Shown: positions 47,398 through 56,123 of the stretch, piece after piece
How the letters are laid out: every line of letters begins with the position of its first letter
Numbering within the stretch: position 1 is the first letter of the stretch
Assembly: GCF_003544855.1 (NCBI RefSeq)
Contig: NZ_CP032101.1
Coordinates: 868,001-932,000 of the forward strand
DNA length: 64,000 nt
Reading direction: 5' to 3'
DNA from: Malaciobacter marinus
GTDB taxonomy: Bacteria > Campylobacterota > Campylobacteria > Campylobacterales > Arcobacteraceae
Made by a program: the position numbers and the translations under genes
The notes under the pieces: generated by a model
The model's database searches: none
What the model was told of the DNA's origin: nothing
The model's input: the letters and a program-made list of their open reading frames with translations, nothing else

Positions 47398-47416
47398 TAA
47401 GGCTATAAAAGCCTTA
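47398..47416. terminator. bidirectional terminator between convergent genes
   Basis: A perfect 7-bp stem TAAGGCT/AGCCTTA with an ATAAA loop lies between the HDOD stop codon and the stop of the reverse-strand gene. It is symmetrical and could serve both directions. Confidence 0.55.
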
Positions 47417-47417
47417 G

Positions 47418-49811
47418 TTATTTAAACTCATAATATTTTTCTTTTGACTTTCTTGCCAAAGTGATGCAGTGTGCTGATTTTTCTAGTATATTTTCACTAT
47501 TTCCCCATGATACTGCAAATGTTAAATCAAAATTTATCTGATTTTCTTGATAAATAATTTTTGTTTTTTGAATCTTTTGTATATAACTATCCATATTTGA
47601 ATTTAGAGGTAATATTGCTCCAAATTTTGGTCCTGATAGTCTGTAAATATTTAAAAAACTTTCAAGTTCTTTAGCATAGTTCCTTAGTATAATATCTGTT
47701 TTTGCATAACTTAATTTTTCATTGTATTCATCTATATTATTTATATAAAACTCTATAAAAATAAATTCATTTTTGATATCATTTAAATCTTTTTGAAGTC
47801 TATTTACATTTCTAAGACCTGTTATTTTATCAAAAAACATTGGAATTGTTTTTTGGTAGCTTATGATTATATTTGATACATTTTTCTTCATGTATTCTTT
47901 ATTATTTATAAATAGATGTTGGAATACTTCTTTATATACTGTTGAGTAAATTATTTTTAATTCAAAGTTTGAAAATAAAGGTATTTTTACCGTTTCATAT
48001 CCCAAATCAAGTATCGTACAATCTTTTTGACAAAGTCCATCTACAACTGCAAAAGCTAGTCCATAAAATACTTCTTTTGAGATAAACTCTTCTATATATT
48101 TATTTACTTTTTCATCATCAAGATTTTTTTCATTTAAGATATTAGTTATCACATCAGATAGTTTTTGATTCATATAGTATGTTTTATTGATTTTATTTTG
48201 ATTTATATGTTTAAGTACGCTTTTTTTACCAAGTTCATAATACTTTTCATCTTCTATATATTCATAATCTAAATCAAGCTCTTTTATAAGCCTTTTCCCA
48301 TAATTGGTAAATATTTTATCATTTATAGTTTTGTACTCATTTTCAAGTAAAGTGTTTCCATTTATATTTTTGTATATTGCAAAGTAGTTTTTTGATAGTT
48401 CTATACTTTTTGTTTCATAGCTATATGAATAGTACAAGCTAAGTGATAAAAATATTTTTGTATAAACACTTATTAGATGTGAAGCAACACTATTTTTGTT
48501 TACATAATCAACTACAATTCTAGCTAATTCATCATCAATTATAAAGCTATTTTGTCTAATAAATCTATGTATGATAACATCACAAATATTTATTTTATAA
48601 AACTCTAAATAATCATTGTCAAACTTCTCCATTGCAAGAAATTTTTTGATTATATCTATTAAGATGTCATTTTTTATTTGTGTTGAATATAGTGTGATTG
48701 CATATATGATTTGAATCGTAGAGTTATCAAAATTTTTATTTTTAAAGAAATCATCAATTATTAAAAATATATCATCTTCACAATTGCTACTATATATGAA
48801 AATATAATTATTTATAAGATGATTTTTGAACTCGCTTATTGTTTTGAATTTTTGAACATATGTATGAATGATAGTCTCTTCATACAAATCTAAGATATTT
48901 TTGAAATTGATAAGATCTTTGTACTCATTATAATCATACTCTGTTTCAAGTTTATATATCATATTTGAAAGTAGGGTTGTTATAGTATTTAGATATATTT
49001 TGTACTCATTTAATTCATTTGAGTTACCAAAATGTGTACTTTTTGAAAGTTCATACCCATCATTTGATTTCTCAAAGTTGAAAAAGAATTCATCAACAAG
49101 TTCTTTTACACTTTTGTTTTTTATATTAATATAAGGAATATGTGCATAGTAAAATAGAAGTTTTCCTAATATATTATTTAATATATTTATTCTCTCTTCA
49201 TTTAAATCTATTTTAAACTTTAAGATATTTATTGTTTCTGTTAGTATTTCAAGTATTGCATTTATACTTTTTTTTCTTTGCACATCAGTTGAGTTTACTT
49301 TGCAAAGTACATTTACAGTCTCAATTAACAAAGTATAGTGAGAGAAAAGAATTTCAAAATGTTCATCATTGTTTTTGTTTTCTTCAAGTTTTGTTTCATA
49401 GTCTCTAAAAAGCTCTGAGAGATTATCTGTATTATATGAAATATAGTTTTCAAATATTTTATAATCTTTACCAAAAGATAATAAGTTTATTATCACAACT
49501 ATTTCTTTAAAAACAACTGTTCTTTTATCAAAAAAGATATTTTGTAGTTTCTGTTTGATTGCTTTAATCAAAAATTTTCTAAAATTTATATTGTTATTTA
49601 ATTCATGACTTATCTCAGCAGGAAGAGTTTCATTTTTGATATATAACTTGGCTATATATTGCATAAGTTGCTTATAATCATCATCGATATCAAATAAAAA
49701 TGAGCTATTATGTTGATTTGAAAGTTTATATTTTTCCAAAATATTTGTAACAGCAATATCCTCATCTTCTAAATCTAAATATGATGTTGCATTATTTTGT
49801 TCATCTAACAT
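47418..49811 (-). CDS. large helical protein with a degenerate C-terminal GGDEF-like domain
   Basis: This 797-residue protein is unfamiliar over its first 640 residues, which are mostly helical, charged and lack membrane segments. The C-terminus has the shape of a GGDEF domain. FFDKITGLRNVNRLQKDL lies at about 659-676, IEFYINNIDEYNEKLSYAKTD follows, and the signature position reads YRLSGPKFGAIL, with SGPKF at 726-730 in place of GGDEF. The normal trailer (VSWGNSENILEKSAHCITLARKSKEKYYEF) is kept. Loss of both glycine and acidic residues makes diguanylate cyclase activity very unlikely. It may act as a scaffold or receptor. recO lies upstream on the same strand. Confidence 0.8.
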   Translation of the reverse strand: MLDEQNNATSYLDLEDEDIAVTNILEKYKLSNQHNSSFLFDIDDDYKQLMQYIAKLYIKNETLPAEISHELNNNINFRKFLIKAIKQKLQNIFFDKRTVVFKEIVVIINLLSFGKDYKIFENYISYNTDNLSELFRDYETKLEENKNNDEHFEILFSHYTLLIETVNVLCKVNSTDVQRKKSINAILEILTETINILKFKIDLNEERINILNNILGKLLFYYAHIPYINIKNKSVKELVDEFFFNFEKSNDGYELSKSTHFGNSNELNEYKIYLNTITTLLSNMIYKLETEYDYNEYKDLINFKNILDLYEETIIHTYVQKFKTISEFKNHLINNYIFIYSSNCEDDIFLIIDDFFKNKNFDNSTIQIIYAITLYSTQIKNDILIDIIKKFLAMEKFDNDYLEFYKINICDVIIHRFIRQNSFIIDDELARIVVDYVNKNSVASHLISVYTKIFLSLSLYYSYSYETKSIELSKNYFAIYKNINGNTLLENEYKTINDKIFTNYGKRLIKELDLDYEYIEDEKYYELGKKSVLKHINQNKINKTYYMNQKLSDVITNILNEKNLDDEKVNKYIEEFISKEVFYGLAFAVVDGLCQKDCTILDLGYETVKIPLFSNFELKIIYSTVYKEVFQHLFINNKEYMKKNVSNIIISYQKTIPMFFDKITGLRNVNRLQKDLNDIKNEFIFIEFYINNIDEYNEKLSYAKTDIILRNYAKELESFLNIYRLSGPKFGAILPLNSNMDSYIQKIQKTKIIYQENQINFDLTFAVSWGNSENILEKSAHCITLARKSKEKYYEFK

Positions 49812-49853
49812 CTAATTCTCCTGCAAATTTACAATATTATATAATCTTTTAAC

Positions 49854-50471
49854 TTACAATCCTTGAAGTAAAATATGCCAAAGATATTTTATTTCATCAT
49901 CACTGAAATTTATAAGTGAATTTTGCTCAAACATCTCTTTTATTTTGCTAAGTTTAAACTTTCTTGCAAAGGTGCATTGTGGGTGAGCAGGTACAAAACT
50001 TCTCACAAGTGAAATCTCATCTTCAATTTCTATGTCACATAAAAAACATGTGTAATCCACATGAAGTCTTCCCTCATGTTCTAAGAGTTTTAAATATGCT
50101 TGTATGATAGCTCTTTTTTCATTTTGTTTTATCATCAAGTGTGATAGGGCATTTAGTAAATCAAAGTAAAATTCATCTAATTCTTCTATATCTTTAAAGT
50201 GATAATAAAACAGTTTTATAAATCTTTGCCAAGCATACATTTTTTTTCCATCTAATATCCACTCATAATTTAACTGCATTACATCTCTTAATCTTCCAAT
50301 ATCACTTCTTAGATTATGTTCAATCTCAAAATCTATTTTATATCCTACATTTATATTTGAGTGTCTTGCTCCATAAAATCTATATGTTGTATAAACTCTT
50401 GTAGGCGTAAGTATTGTAACTATTAGATCATCATCTTTTACAGGTTTTACGTCTAAAATGTATCCTTGCAT
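49854..50471 (-). CDS. recO: DNA repair protein RecO
   Basis: RecO helps RecR load RecA on SSB-coated single-stranded DNA. The 205-residue protein is the short form typical of Campylobacterota. It opens MQGYILDVKPVKDDDLIVTILT (OB-fold), then TYRFYGARHSNINVGYKIDFEIE, followed by a helical domain with a four-cysteine-like remnant (TCFLCDIEI and HPQCTF). The ATG at 50471 has the conserved start. The long degenerate-GGDEF gene follows about 40 bases downstream, so they may share a transcript. Confidence 0.9.
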   Translation of the reverse strand: MQGYILDVKPVKDDDLIVTILTPTRVYTTYRFYGARHSNINVGYKIDFEIEHNLRSDIGRLRDVMQLNYEWILDGKKMYAWQRFIKLFYYHFKDIEELDEFYFDLLNALSHLMIKQNEKRAIIQAYLKLLEHEGRLHVDYTCFLCDIEIEDEISLVRSFVPAHPQCTFARKFKLSKIKEMFEQNSLINFSDDEIKYLWHILLQGL

Positions 50472-50601
50472 ATATAAAAACTCTTTTTTTGTGTTTATTT
50501 GTAATACTTTTTTATTAAAAAAATTATAACAAAACTAAAATAGATATATGCTTCAAATAAATTTATGGTATCATATATATAAAACAAGAAAGGACAAATT
50601 A

Positions 50602-50913
50602 ATGGCAGAATTCGAAAATGTAAATATTGCAAAAGCTGCAAATGTATTTTTTGATGGAAGTATAACAAGTAGATCTATTGAATTTAAAGATGGTACAAGG
50701 AAAACTTTAGGAATTATGCTACCTGGTGAGTATGAATTAAATACTGTAAATAAAGAGATTATGGATATTCAAACTGGTGAACTAGAAGTTATGCTACCAG
50801 CTGAAGATTGGATGGAAGTAAAAGCTCCTGGAAGTTTTGAAATACCTGCAAACTCAAAATTTAAATTAAGAGTAAAAAGTTTAGTTGATTATTGTTGTTC
50901 ATTTATTAAATAG
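50602..50913 (+). CDS. ppnP: pyrimidine/purine nucleoside phosphorylase PpnP
   Basis: PpnP is a small cupin (formerly DUF1255) that phosphorolyses several nucleosides. From the ATG at 50602 it has 103 residues, the usual length: FENVNIAKAANVFFDGSITSRSI, KTLGIMLPGEYELNT, DIQTGELEVMLP and PGSFEIPANSKFKLRV. AAAGGA lies upstream at suitable spacing. A longer in-frame start at 50548 adds residues that do not belong to the family. A strong symmetrical hairpin follows. Confidence 0.93.
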   Translation: MAEFENVNIAKAANVFFDGSITSRSIEFKDGTRKTLGIMLPGEYELNTVNKEIMDIQTGELEVMLPAEDWMEVKAPGSFEIPANSKFKLRVKSLVDYCCSFIK

Positions 50914-50923
50914 TTGTCATTAA

Positions 50924-50946
50924 ACAATGCGATATAATCGCATTGT
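50924..50946. terminator. bidirectional terminator after ppnP
   Basis: A perfect 10-bp stem ACAATGCGAT/ATCGCATTGT closes on an ATA loop between ppnP and the convergent NosL-like gene. A T run follows at 50954-50959, and the flanks are A/T-rich on both strands. Confidence 0.8.
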
Positions 50947-50958
50947 AAAATGGCTTTT

Positions 50959-52056
50959 TTAGTATAAAATACTCTCTTTTACCTCTTCAAATTTCAATAT
51001 TTTTTTACCATAATGACTATTTTTAAATGCATTAGCTGATTTTTTATCTTTAAATGGAATTAACTCTTCTCCCATTGGACCATATACATTTGAACCTACT
51101 ACATAAAATGCACTTTTACCATCAATAGTTTCAAGAGTATAATAATCAGTAACAGTTATATTTTTCATCTGTTCTTTTGTATGAGTATGAGCGTATTTTT
51201 TTGGATTAAAATAGAATTTAAACATATCTTTTGTTCCATCAAAATAGTGAGTGTGAGTTTTATTTACTTCTATTTTTGCAGCCCATTTTGGATATTTTGC
51301 AACATACATTCCACAAACTGGACACTTCGCATCTTTTGGAACACTTAGTTTTTTATTTTGGTTTGTAGCAAGTGAGGGGTCATATTTGTAAATAGCAGCA
51401 GCTTGAAGCATATTTGGTTTTATATTTTTACAAATTTTGTTATCAATTAGATATTTTTTAGCTTCACCTATTGAGTTAAAATCTGGAAGTTGTGCTTTAT
51501 TATCACACAATGCTTCATATATCTTTTTACCTTTTTTAGCTACCTTTGCTCTTTTTTTATCTATTTTTTTATTGTCATTTGTCAAATCAGCAGTGGCAAT
51601 CTTCAAAGCTTCATCAAAAGTCTTTATTTCGCCACCATGCTCTTTTTGAAACTTTAAAGCATCTTTTTTACTCAAAAATGCATATTTACTCGTCATACTC
51701 ATAGTTCCTTTTACAGAACTTCCTACTACATAAAAAGCTTTTTTTGCATCTATTAACTCTAAAGTTTTAGTATTAACTACTTGAACTTTTTTTATAAGCT
51801 TTCCAAACTTTTTATTAATATTTGCAAAACAGTGAAGTGAACAGTACTGTTCTTTATGACCATTTTTAAACTCAACTGCATGTGATGTTTTATAAAATTT
51901 TACAAGATCCATTCCACAAACATTACAAAAATGTTTGCTAGTATCAGTTTTAACTAAAGTAGCTTGATTTTCATCTACTGTTTGAAACATTTTATTTTGA
52001 CTAGCAAATAGACTTATACTAATAAGCAATAAAAAAAGAGAAATTCTTTTTAACAT
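50959..52056 (-). CDS. periplasmic protein with two NosL-like domains
   Basis: NosL proteins are copper-binding accessory proteins linked to nitrous oxide reductase. This 365-residue protein has a signal peptide (MLKRISLFLLLISISLFAS) without a lipobox cysteine. The first NosL-like domain has CNVCGMD at C44/C47/M49, plus YCSLHC. The second has CPVCGMY at C245/C248/M250, plus THTHYF. Both halves carry the family pattern AFYVVGS and FKDKKSANAF or its equivalent. Between them, GKKIYEALCDNKAQLPDF to KNICK-like residues (about 176-225) resembles a cytochrome c domain that has lost CxxCH. No nos operon is in the window, so the metal partner is uncertain. Confidence 0.85.
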   Translation of the reverse strand: MLKRISLFLLLISISLFASQNKMFQTVDENQATLVKTDTSKHFCNVCGMDLVKFYKTSHAVEFKNGHKEQYCSLHCFANINKKFGKLIKKVQVVNTKTLELIDAKKAFYVVGSSVKGTMSMTSKYAFLSKKDALKFQKEHGGEIKTFDEALKIATADLTNDNKKIDKKRAKVAKKGKKIYEALCDNKAQLPDFNSIGEAKKYLIDNKICKNIKPNMLQAAAIYKYDPSLATNQNKKLSVPKDAKCPVCGMYVAKYPKWAAKIEVNKTHTHYFDGTKDMFKFYFNPKKYAHTHTKEQMKNITVTDYYTLETIDGKSAFYVVGSNVYGPMGEELIPFKDKKSANAFKNSHYGKKILKFEEVKESILY

Positions 52057-52123
52057 GTAACTCTCCTAAGGTTTTTGTTGATTTTATACTAAAAGAGTTA
52101 ATTATGTGTTAAATTAATAAGAG

Positions 52124-52239
52124 GCACGAATAAATTCGCGCTTCCATTGGAAACTCGAATTTATTCGAGTAGTGTGGAATGGTTGAAAACAGGCACGAAT
52201 GAATTCGAGCTTCCGTTGGAGACTCGAATTTATTCGAAT
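52124..52239 (+). repeat. REP-like array 8 (NosL-like gene - DUF364 gene intergenic)
   Basis: Reverse units lie at 52124-52145 and 52193-52214. Forward units lie at 52149-52170 and 52218-52239. Each reverse unit is followed three bases later by a forward unit. The linker between the two pairs (GTGTGGAATGGTTGAAAACA and neighbours) resembles linkers in arrays 6 and 9. A short reverse-strand frame here is repeat-derived and not counted as a gene. Confidence 0.92.
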
Positions 52240-52250
52240 CTATTCTTGTG

Positions 52251-53000
52251 TTATGTTTTTTGTAAATAACAGCTATTTTCAAAGATATCTTCAAAAGGGT
52301 TTTTTTCTATTTTCTCTTTTGAACAATCTTTTAAGTATAAGCTAGCAACATGGGTTACATTACTGTTTTTTAACCAAATTGGATTTAATCCAGCAGAAAA
52401 TCCTGATACCATAATAATTTTTGCTTTTGTTGCGAACTTTAGCAATGCATCAAAAGTTGAACCAATAAGTGCCGCACCTGTGATTACTACAATATCTGCT
52501 TTACTTACAGCTTCATACTCAAAGATATCATTATAAACTTCATTATTTAACTCTTTTTTTCTTCTACAAAAAACTGCTACATCTCTTGAGTTTTCTTTTA
52601 GTTTTTTTATTACAGGTTTTAAGTTTCCAATGAAAACTATTTTATCTTCTTTGGTACTATTTTCAAGTAAAAACTCACAGCTTTCAACTCTTAGATTCTT
52701 TTTTAATAAAGGTGGATTTTCTTGTAATTCATATTGTCCTATTGCATTTATTGTTGCAAGTATAATTGCTCTTGAGGCTAAATTAAAACTATCATCTTCT
52801 AAAATATCTTCAATACTTTTAAAGTTGTTATTTTTTAAATCTCCCTCATCACTTGGACTTAAAGCTACTCCAATAGAAGTTTTAGTTTTATTTGTAACTT
52901 CAACATAAGTAAATGGCTCACAAATTTTAAAACTTTTTAAAGTCAAAGAGTTTTTTTTAGCACTTTGAAGTGCTTGTTGTTTTAATATATCAAGTATCAT
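52251..53000 (-). CDS. DUF364-type protein, putative heavy-metal chelation domain
   Basis: This 249-residue soluble protein has the DUF364 layout. The N-terminal half contains YVEVTNKTKTSIGVALSPSDEG. The Rossmann-like C-terminal half contains VFIGNLKPVIKKLKE, ADIVVITGAALIGSTFDALLKFA and VMVSGFSAGLNPIWLKN-like sequence. The family is associated with metal ABC importers and proposed to bind metal. Here it is the last gene of such an operon, overlapping the ATPase gene by 11 bases. The biochemical function is unknown. Confidence 0.8.
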   Translation of the reverse strand: MILDILKQQALQSAKKNSLTLKSFKICEPFTYVEVTNKTKTSIGVALSPSDEGDLKNNNFKSIEDILEDDSFNLASRAIILATINAIGQYELQENPPLLKKNLRVESCEFLLENSTKEDKIVFIGNLKPVIKKLKENSRDVAVFCRRKKELNNEVYNDIFEYEAVSKADIVVITGAALIGSTFDALLKFATKAKIIMVSGFSAGLNPIWLKNSNVTHVASLYLKDCSKEKIEKNPFEDIFENSCYLQKT

Positions 53001-53796
53001 TAGTTTCCTTTTTATGTGAATGATTATGTGTGTTATTATGATGAGAGTGTCCTAAAAATAAAAAAGGATGTCCCTCTTGCCAAAATAGTTTACAAGTTGT
53101 ATCAAAAAGTTTAGAAATCATCTTTTGTGTAATATTTAAACTATTTTCAAAATATAAAATCTCTTTATTTTTAAGCATTATTATTTTATCAGCATAATGT
53201 AATGCATTTTGCAAATCATGCAATACAGTTATTGTAATAAACTCTTTTTCTTTCGTTTTGTTTCTTATTAGTTCAAGCATCTCTATTTGATTTTTAGGGT
53301 CAAGGTGAGATATTGGCTCATCTAAAAGTAAGATTTTAGGCTCTTGTAAAATTGCAGCTGCTAAAAAAATCTTTTGCCTTTCTCCTCCACTTAAAGTATC
53401 AATATCTCTATTTAAAAACTTTTGTAAGGCAAACTCATTTATACTATCTTCAATTAATTTATGATCATGTTTACTTAAAGAAAAACCACTATATTTTCTC
53501 CTTGAAATCTCTAATACATCAAGAGTAGTAAGGTTTGAATTTTGATTGAATTGTGCCATATAAGCAATATATTTTGATACACTATTTATTGAAGCAGTTG
53601 TAAACTCTATCTCATCTAAACTAATGTTTCCTTTGTGTATATCTATGACTTTTACAAGTGATTTTAGTAAAGTACTTTTACCTGCACCATTTGGTCCAAT
53701 TATAATATTTAAATCTTTTGGTTTTAGCTCTAAATTTATATTTGTAAGTAGAGTTTTTTTCTTTACTTTAACATGTAAATTAGTTATTTTTAGCAT
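52990..53796 (-). CDS. FecE/BtuD-type ABC transporter ATPase with histidine-rich tail
   Basis: This 268-residue ATPase energises the importer formed with the next two genes. Walker A is GPNGAGKSTLL, the signature is LSGGERQKIFLA, Walker B is ILLLDEPISHLD, and the switch histidine is in VLHDLQ. The C-terminus carries an unusual tail after residue 245 with GHSHHNNTHNHSH, seven histidines in 13 residues. Such a tail suggests binding of nickel, cobalt, zinc or copper. The start overlaps the permease stop. Confidence 0.92.
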   Translation of the reverse strand: MLKITNLHVKVKKKTLLTNINLELKPKDLNIIIGPNGAGKSTLLKSLVKVIDIHKGNISLDEIEFTTASINSVSKYIAYMAQFNQNSNLTTLDVLEISRRKYSGFSLSKHDHKLIEDSINEFALQKFLNRDIDTLSGGERQKIFLAAAILQEPKILLLDEPISHLDPKNQIEMLELIRNKTKEKEFITITVLHDLQNALHYADKIIMLKNKEILYFENSLNITQKMISKLFDTTCKLFWQEGHPFLFLGHSHHNNTHNHSHKKETNDT

Positions 53797-54812
53797 CTTG
53801 AACTTCTTTTATATAAAAAGTATAAAAATAGTGGAGCTCCAAGCATTGAAGTTATAATTCCCACAGGTATAGTAATAGGAAGTAAGATAGTTCTTGAAAC
53901 AATATCTGCAAGTAAAAGAAGAATTGCACCACTTAGTGCTGATAAAGGTAAAACATATTTATGTGAACTTCCTATAAAAAGTCTTACAATATGTGGTGCA
54001 ATAAGTCCTACAAATCCTATAATTCCAAAAAAACAAACACTAATAGCACTTAAAAATGATGCTACAATCATAGAGCCTAATCTAAGATTTTGAGTATTTA
54101 TTCCTAATGATTTTGCACTATCTTCACCTAACATCAAAGCATCGAACTTCCAAAAAATCTTAAAATAAGAAAATAGGCATATTAGTAAAACTAATCCAAT
54201 TGCTAAAATAGTACTCATACTAGCTTTAGACAAATCACCAAAAGTCCAAAATAGTGTAGCTGCTGCGTCAATATCATCTGCAAAATATTGAAGTAACATA
54301 GTAAATGCAGAAAAAAACGCACCTAAAGCTACCCCAAATAATATAAGTGATTCAGCTGACATATTTGCTCTTTTTCCTAAAGATACTATTAAAAGTGTAC
54401 ATATCATACTTGAAGCAAAAGCAAAGAGTGCAGTTATAAAACCTGCTTCATATGATGATGTGCTTGAGTATGATTGAAAGACTATTATTGCAAAACTTGC
54501 CCCAAAAGCACTTGCTTGAGATATCCCTAAAGTAAAAGGAGAAGCTAAAGGATTTTTTAGTACTGCTTGCATCATAGCTCCTGACAATCCAAGGGAAGCT
54601 CCTACTACAAATGCTGCTAAAGTTCTTGGTACTCTTATTTCAAAAACTATTATAGAAAAACTACCCTTTGCTTCTAAAAGTTTAAAAGTATCTGAAAAAA
54701 CAATCCCATTGTTTCCACTTATTAAAGAAATCCATATTAAACTTATTGTTATAAATAGTAATAAAATAGCAATAAAAAATCTTTTTTTTGAGTATAAATG
54801 TTTACTGTACAT
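53790..54812 (-). CDS. FecCD-type ABC transporter permease
   Basis: This 340-residue inner-membrane permease has about ten helices. Family landmarks are RVPRTLAAFVVGASLGLSGAMMQAVLKNPLASPFTLGIS (coupling region), GIIGFVGLIAPHIVRLFIG and VPVGIITSMLGAPLFLYFL. Transporters of this class import siderophores, haem, cobalamin or, in the MolBC branch, molybdate. It overlaps the ATPase by 7 and the binding protein by 11 bases, so the four genes form one operon. Confidence 0.93.
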   Translation of the reverse strand: MYSKHLYSKKRFFIAILLLFITISLIWISLISGNNGIVFSDTFKLLEAKGSFSIIVFEIRVPRTLAAFVVGASLGLSGAMMQAVLKNPLASPFTLGISQASAFGASFAIIVFQSYSSTSSYEAGFITALFAFASSMICTLLIVSLGKRANMSAESLILFGVALGAFFSAFTMLLQYFADDIDAAATLFWTFGDLSKASMSTILAIGLVLLICLFSYFKIFWKFDALMLGEDSAKSLGINTQNLRLGSMIVASFLSAISVCFFGIIGFVGLIAPHIVRLFIGSSHKYVLPLSALSGAILLLLADIVSRTILLPITIPVGIITSMLGAPLFLYFLYKRSSRC

Positions 54813-55803
54813 TAGTATTGATATCTTTTCCTAAAAATTTTTTATAAACTCTTTCTTTTACTTTTTTTATATCTATATCTTTTCCAAAATGTGAAGCAAT
54901 TAACCAACTGTTTATATAAATATTTTCTATATTTGTATTGTAAAAATTACTTGGATATAACCAATAAATATTACTGTTTTTAAAAGCTTGAATATGTTTA
55001 TAAATTGCTTTGTCTTTTTCTATCTCTTCTAAAATTATTTTTCTACTAACTAAGTCTAAAAAAACAACTTCAGGATTGAAACTTAAAAGTGTTTCTTTAT
55101 TTACAAATGCATGACCAATATGATTTTGTAAGATTGGATTTTTTATATTTAGAAGTTTAAATGCAGGATAATCACTCTCTGTACTTGTAATACCATGAAG
55201 TCCTTTATATGCAACTCCACCAACATATATGGCTTTATCATCAATCGTTATTTTTTTTAAAGCTTCTTTTTGCTTATTCATAAAAGTGATTAGTTCATCT
55301 GCTCTATTTTGTTTGTCCATGATTTGTGCTATTATCAACATAGATTTTTTTACAGCTTCGATTTTGTCTTCTTTATTGTTTTTGCCACCATAATTTGAGC
55401 CATAACTTAGTGCTATAACTGGAGTTTTAGTTTTTTCTTGAATTAAAGCTACTTGTTTAGGTGAAAGTATAGATGTAAAAATCACATCAGGTTTTAAACT
55501 TATTAATGTTTCTAAATTTGGCATTTTCCCAGGTCCACCTTGACCTACAATAGGAAGTGATTTGATAAACTTTTTATCAAGTACTAAACTATAAGCCGAA
55601 TTAGGACTAAATCTTAACTCTTTTTTTTCAATACCTATAAGTTTTTTTTCAAGTTGCATATAAGTTATAAGTCTTAATGTTCCAGGACCTAAACACACTA
55701 TTTTATTATTATCTGTAATTTCTACTTCTCTATCATACATATCAACAAAAATCTTTGCATTAAGTGTAAGTGCTATAAATATTATAAGAAAAAGTAATCT
55801 CAT
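54802..55803 (-). CDS. periplasmic metal/chelate-binding protein of the ABC importer
   Basis: This 333-residue binding protein begins at the ATG at 55803, which has GGAG six bases upstream; an earlier in-frame TTG at 55815 is unlikely because it contains that site. The signal peptide is MRLLFLIIFIALTLNA. The mature part has the class III fold with ITDNNKIVCLGPGTLRLITYMQL, the central segment GQGGPGKMPNLETLISLKPDVIFTS and NPEVVFLDL. The ligand cannot be identified. The histidine-rich ATPase and DUF364 neighbour favour a metal or metallophore. Confidence 0.88.
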   Translation of the reverse strand: MRLLFLIIFIALTLNAKIFVDMYDREVEITDNNKIVCLGPGTLRLITYMQLEKKLIGIEKKELRFSPNSAYSLVLDKKFIKSLPIVGQGGPGKMPNLETLISLKPDVIFTSILSPKQVALIQEKTKTPVIALSYGSNYGGKNNKEDKIEAVKKSMLIIAQIMDKQNRADELITFMNKQKEALKKITIDDKAIYVGGVAYKGLHGITSTESDYPAFKLLNIKNPILQNHIGHAFVNKETLLSFNPEVVFLDLVSRKIILEEIEKDKAIYKHIQAFKNSNIYWLYPSNFYNTNIENIYINSWLIASHFGKDIDIKKVKERVYKKFLGKDINTNVQ

Positions 55804-55907
55804 TGTACTCTCCAAAATTTCTTAAGAGTGTAATTTAATATATATAAATAAGTAATAAAAAAGCAAACTGCTTATGTAGTTTTGGAACTAAATTGTCTTG
55901 AAAAGAT

Positions 55908-56108
55908 GCACGAATGAATTCGAGCTTCCTGTTTGCAAACTCTTCAGAAACTTGAATTTATTCGAGTATGGTGGAATTGAGTTGAAAGAGGCACGAATAA
56001 ATTCGCGCGTCCAGTGTTGGAAACTCGAATTTATTCTAATCTTTTGTGAGCTGAGATTTTGCACGAATGAATTCGCGCTTCCTTTTGGAAACTCGAATTT
56101 ATTCGAGT
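55908..56108 (+). repeat. REP-like array 9 (ABC operon - superoxide reductase intergenic)
   Basis: Reverse units lie at 55908-55929, 55991-56012 and 56061-56082. Forward units begin at 55946 (worn tag AGAA), 56019 and 56087. The loop CTTTTGTGAGCTGAGATTTT at 56041 matches the loop of array 6. The last hairpin lies 16 bases from the stop codon of the reverse-strand superoxide reductase gene. The roughly 320-bp gap holds no gene; a 70-codon frame through it is translated repeat. Confidence 0.92.
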
Positions 56109-56123
56109 AGTATTAATAAGCTT

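Noticed and set aside
52109-52294. 61-codon reverse-strand frame near 52.2 kb
   Set aside because: It is translated array 8 and overlaps the end of the DUF364 gene.
55898-56110. 70-codon frame between the ABC operon and the superoxide reductase gene
   Set aside because: It is translated array 9, with the same repeat peptides and no start signals.
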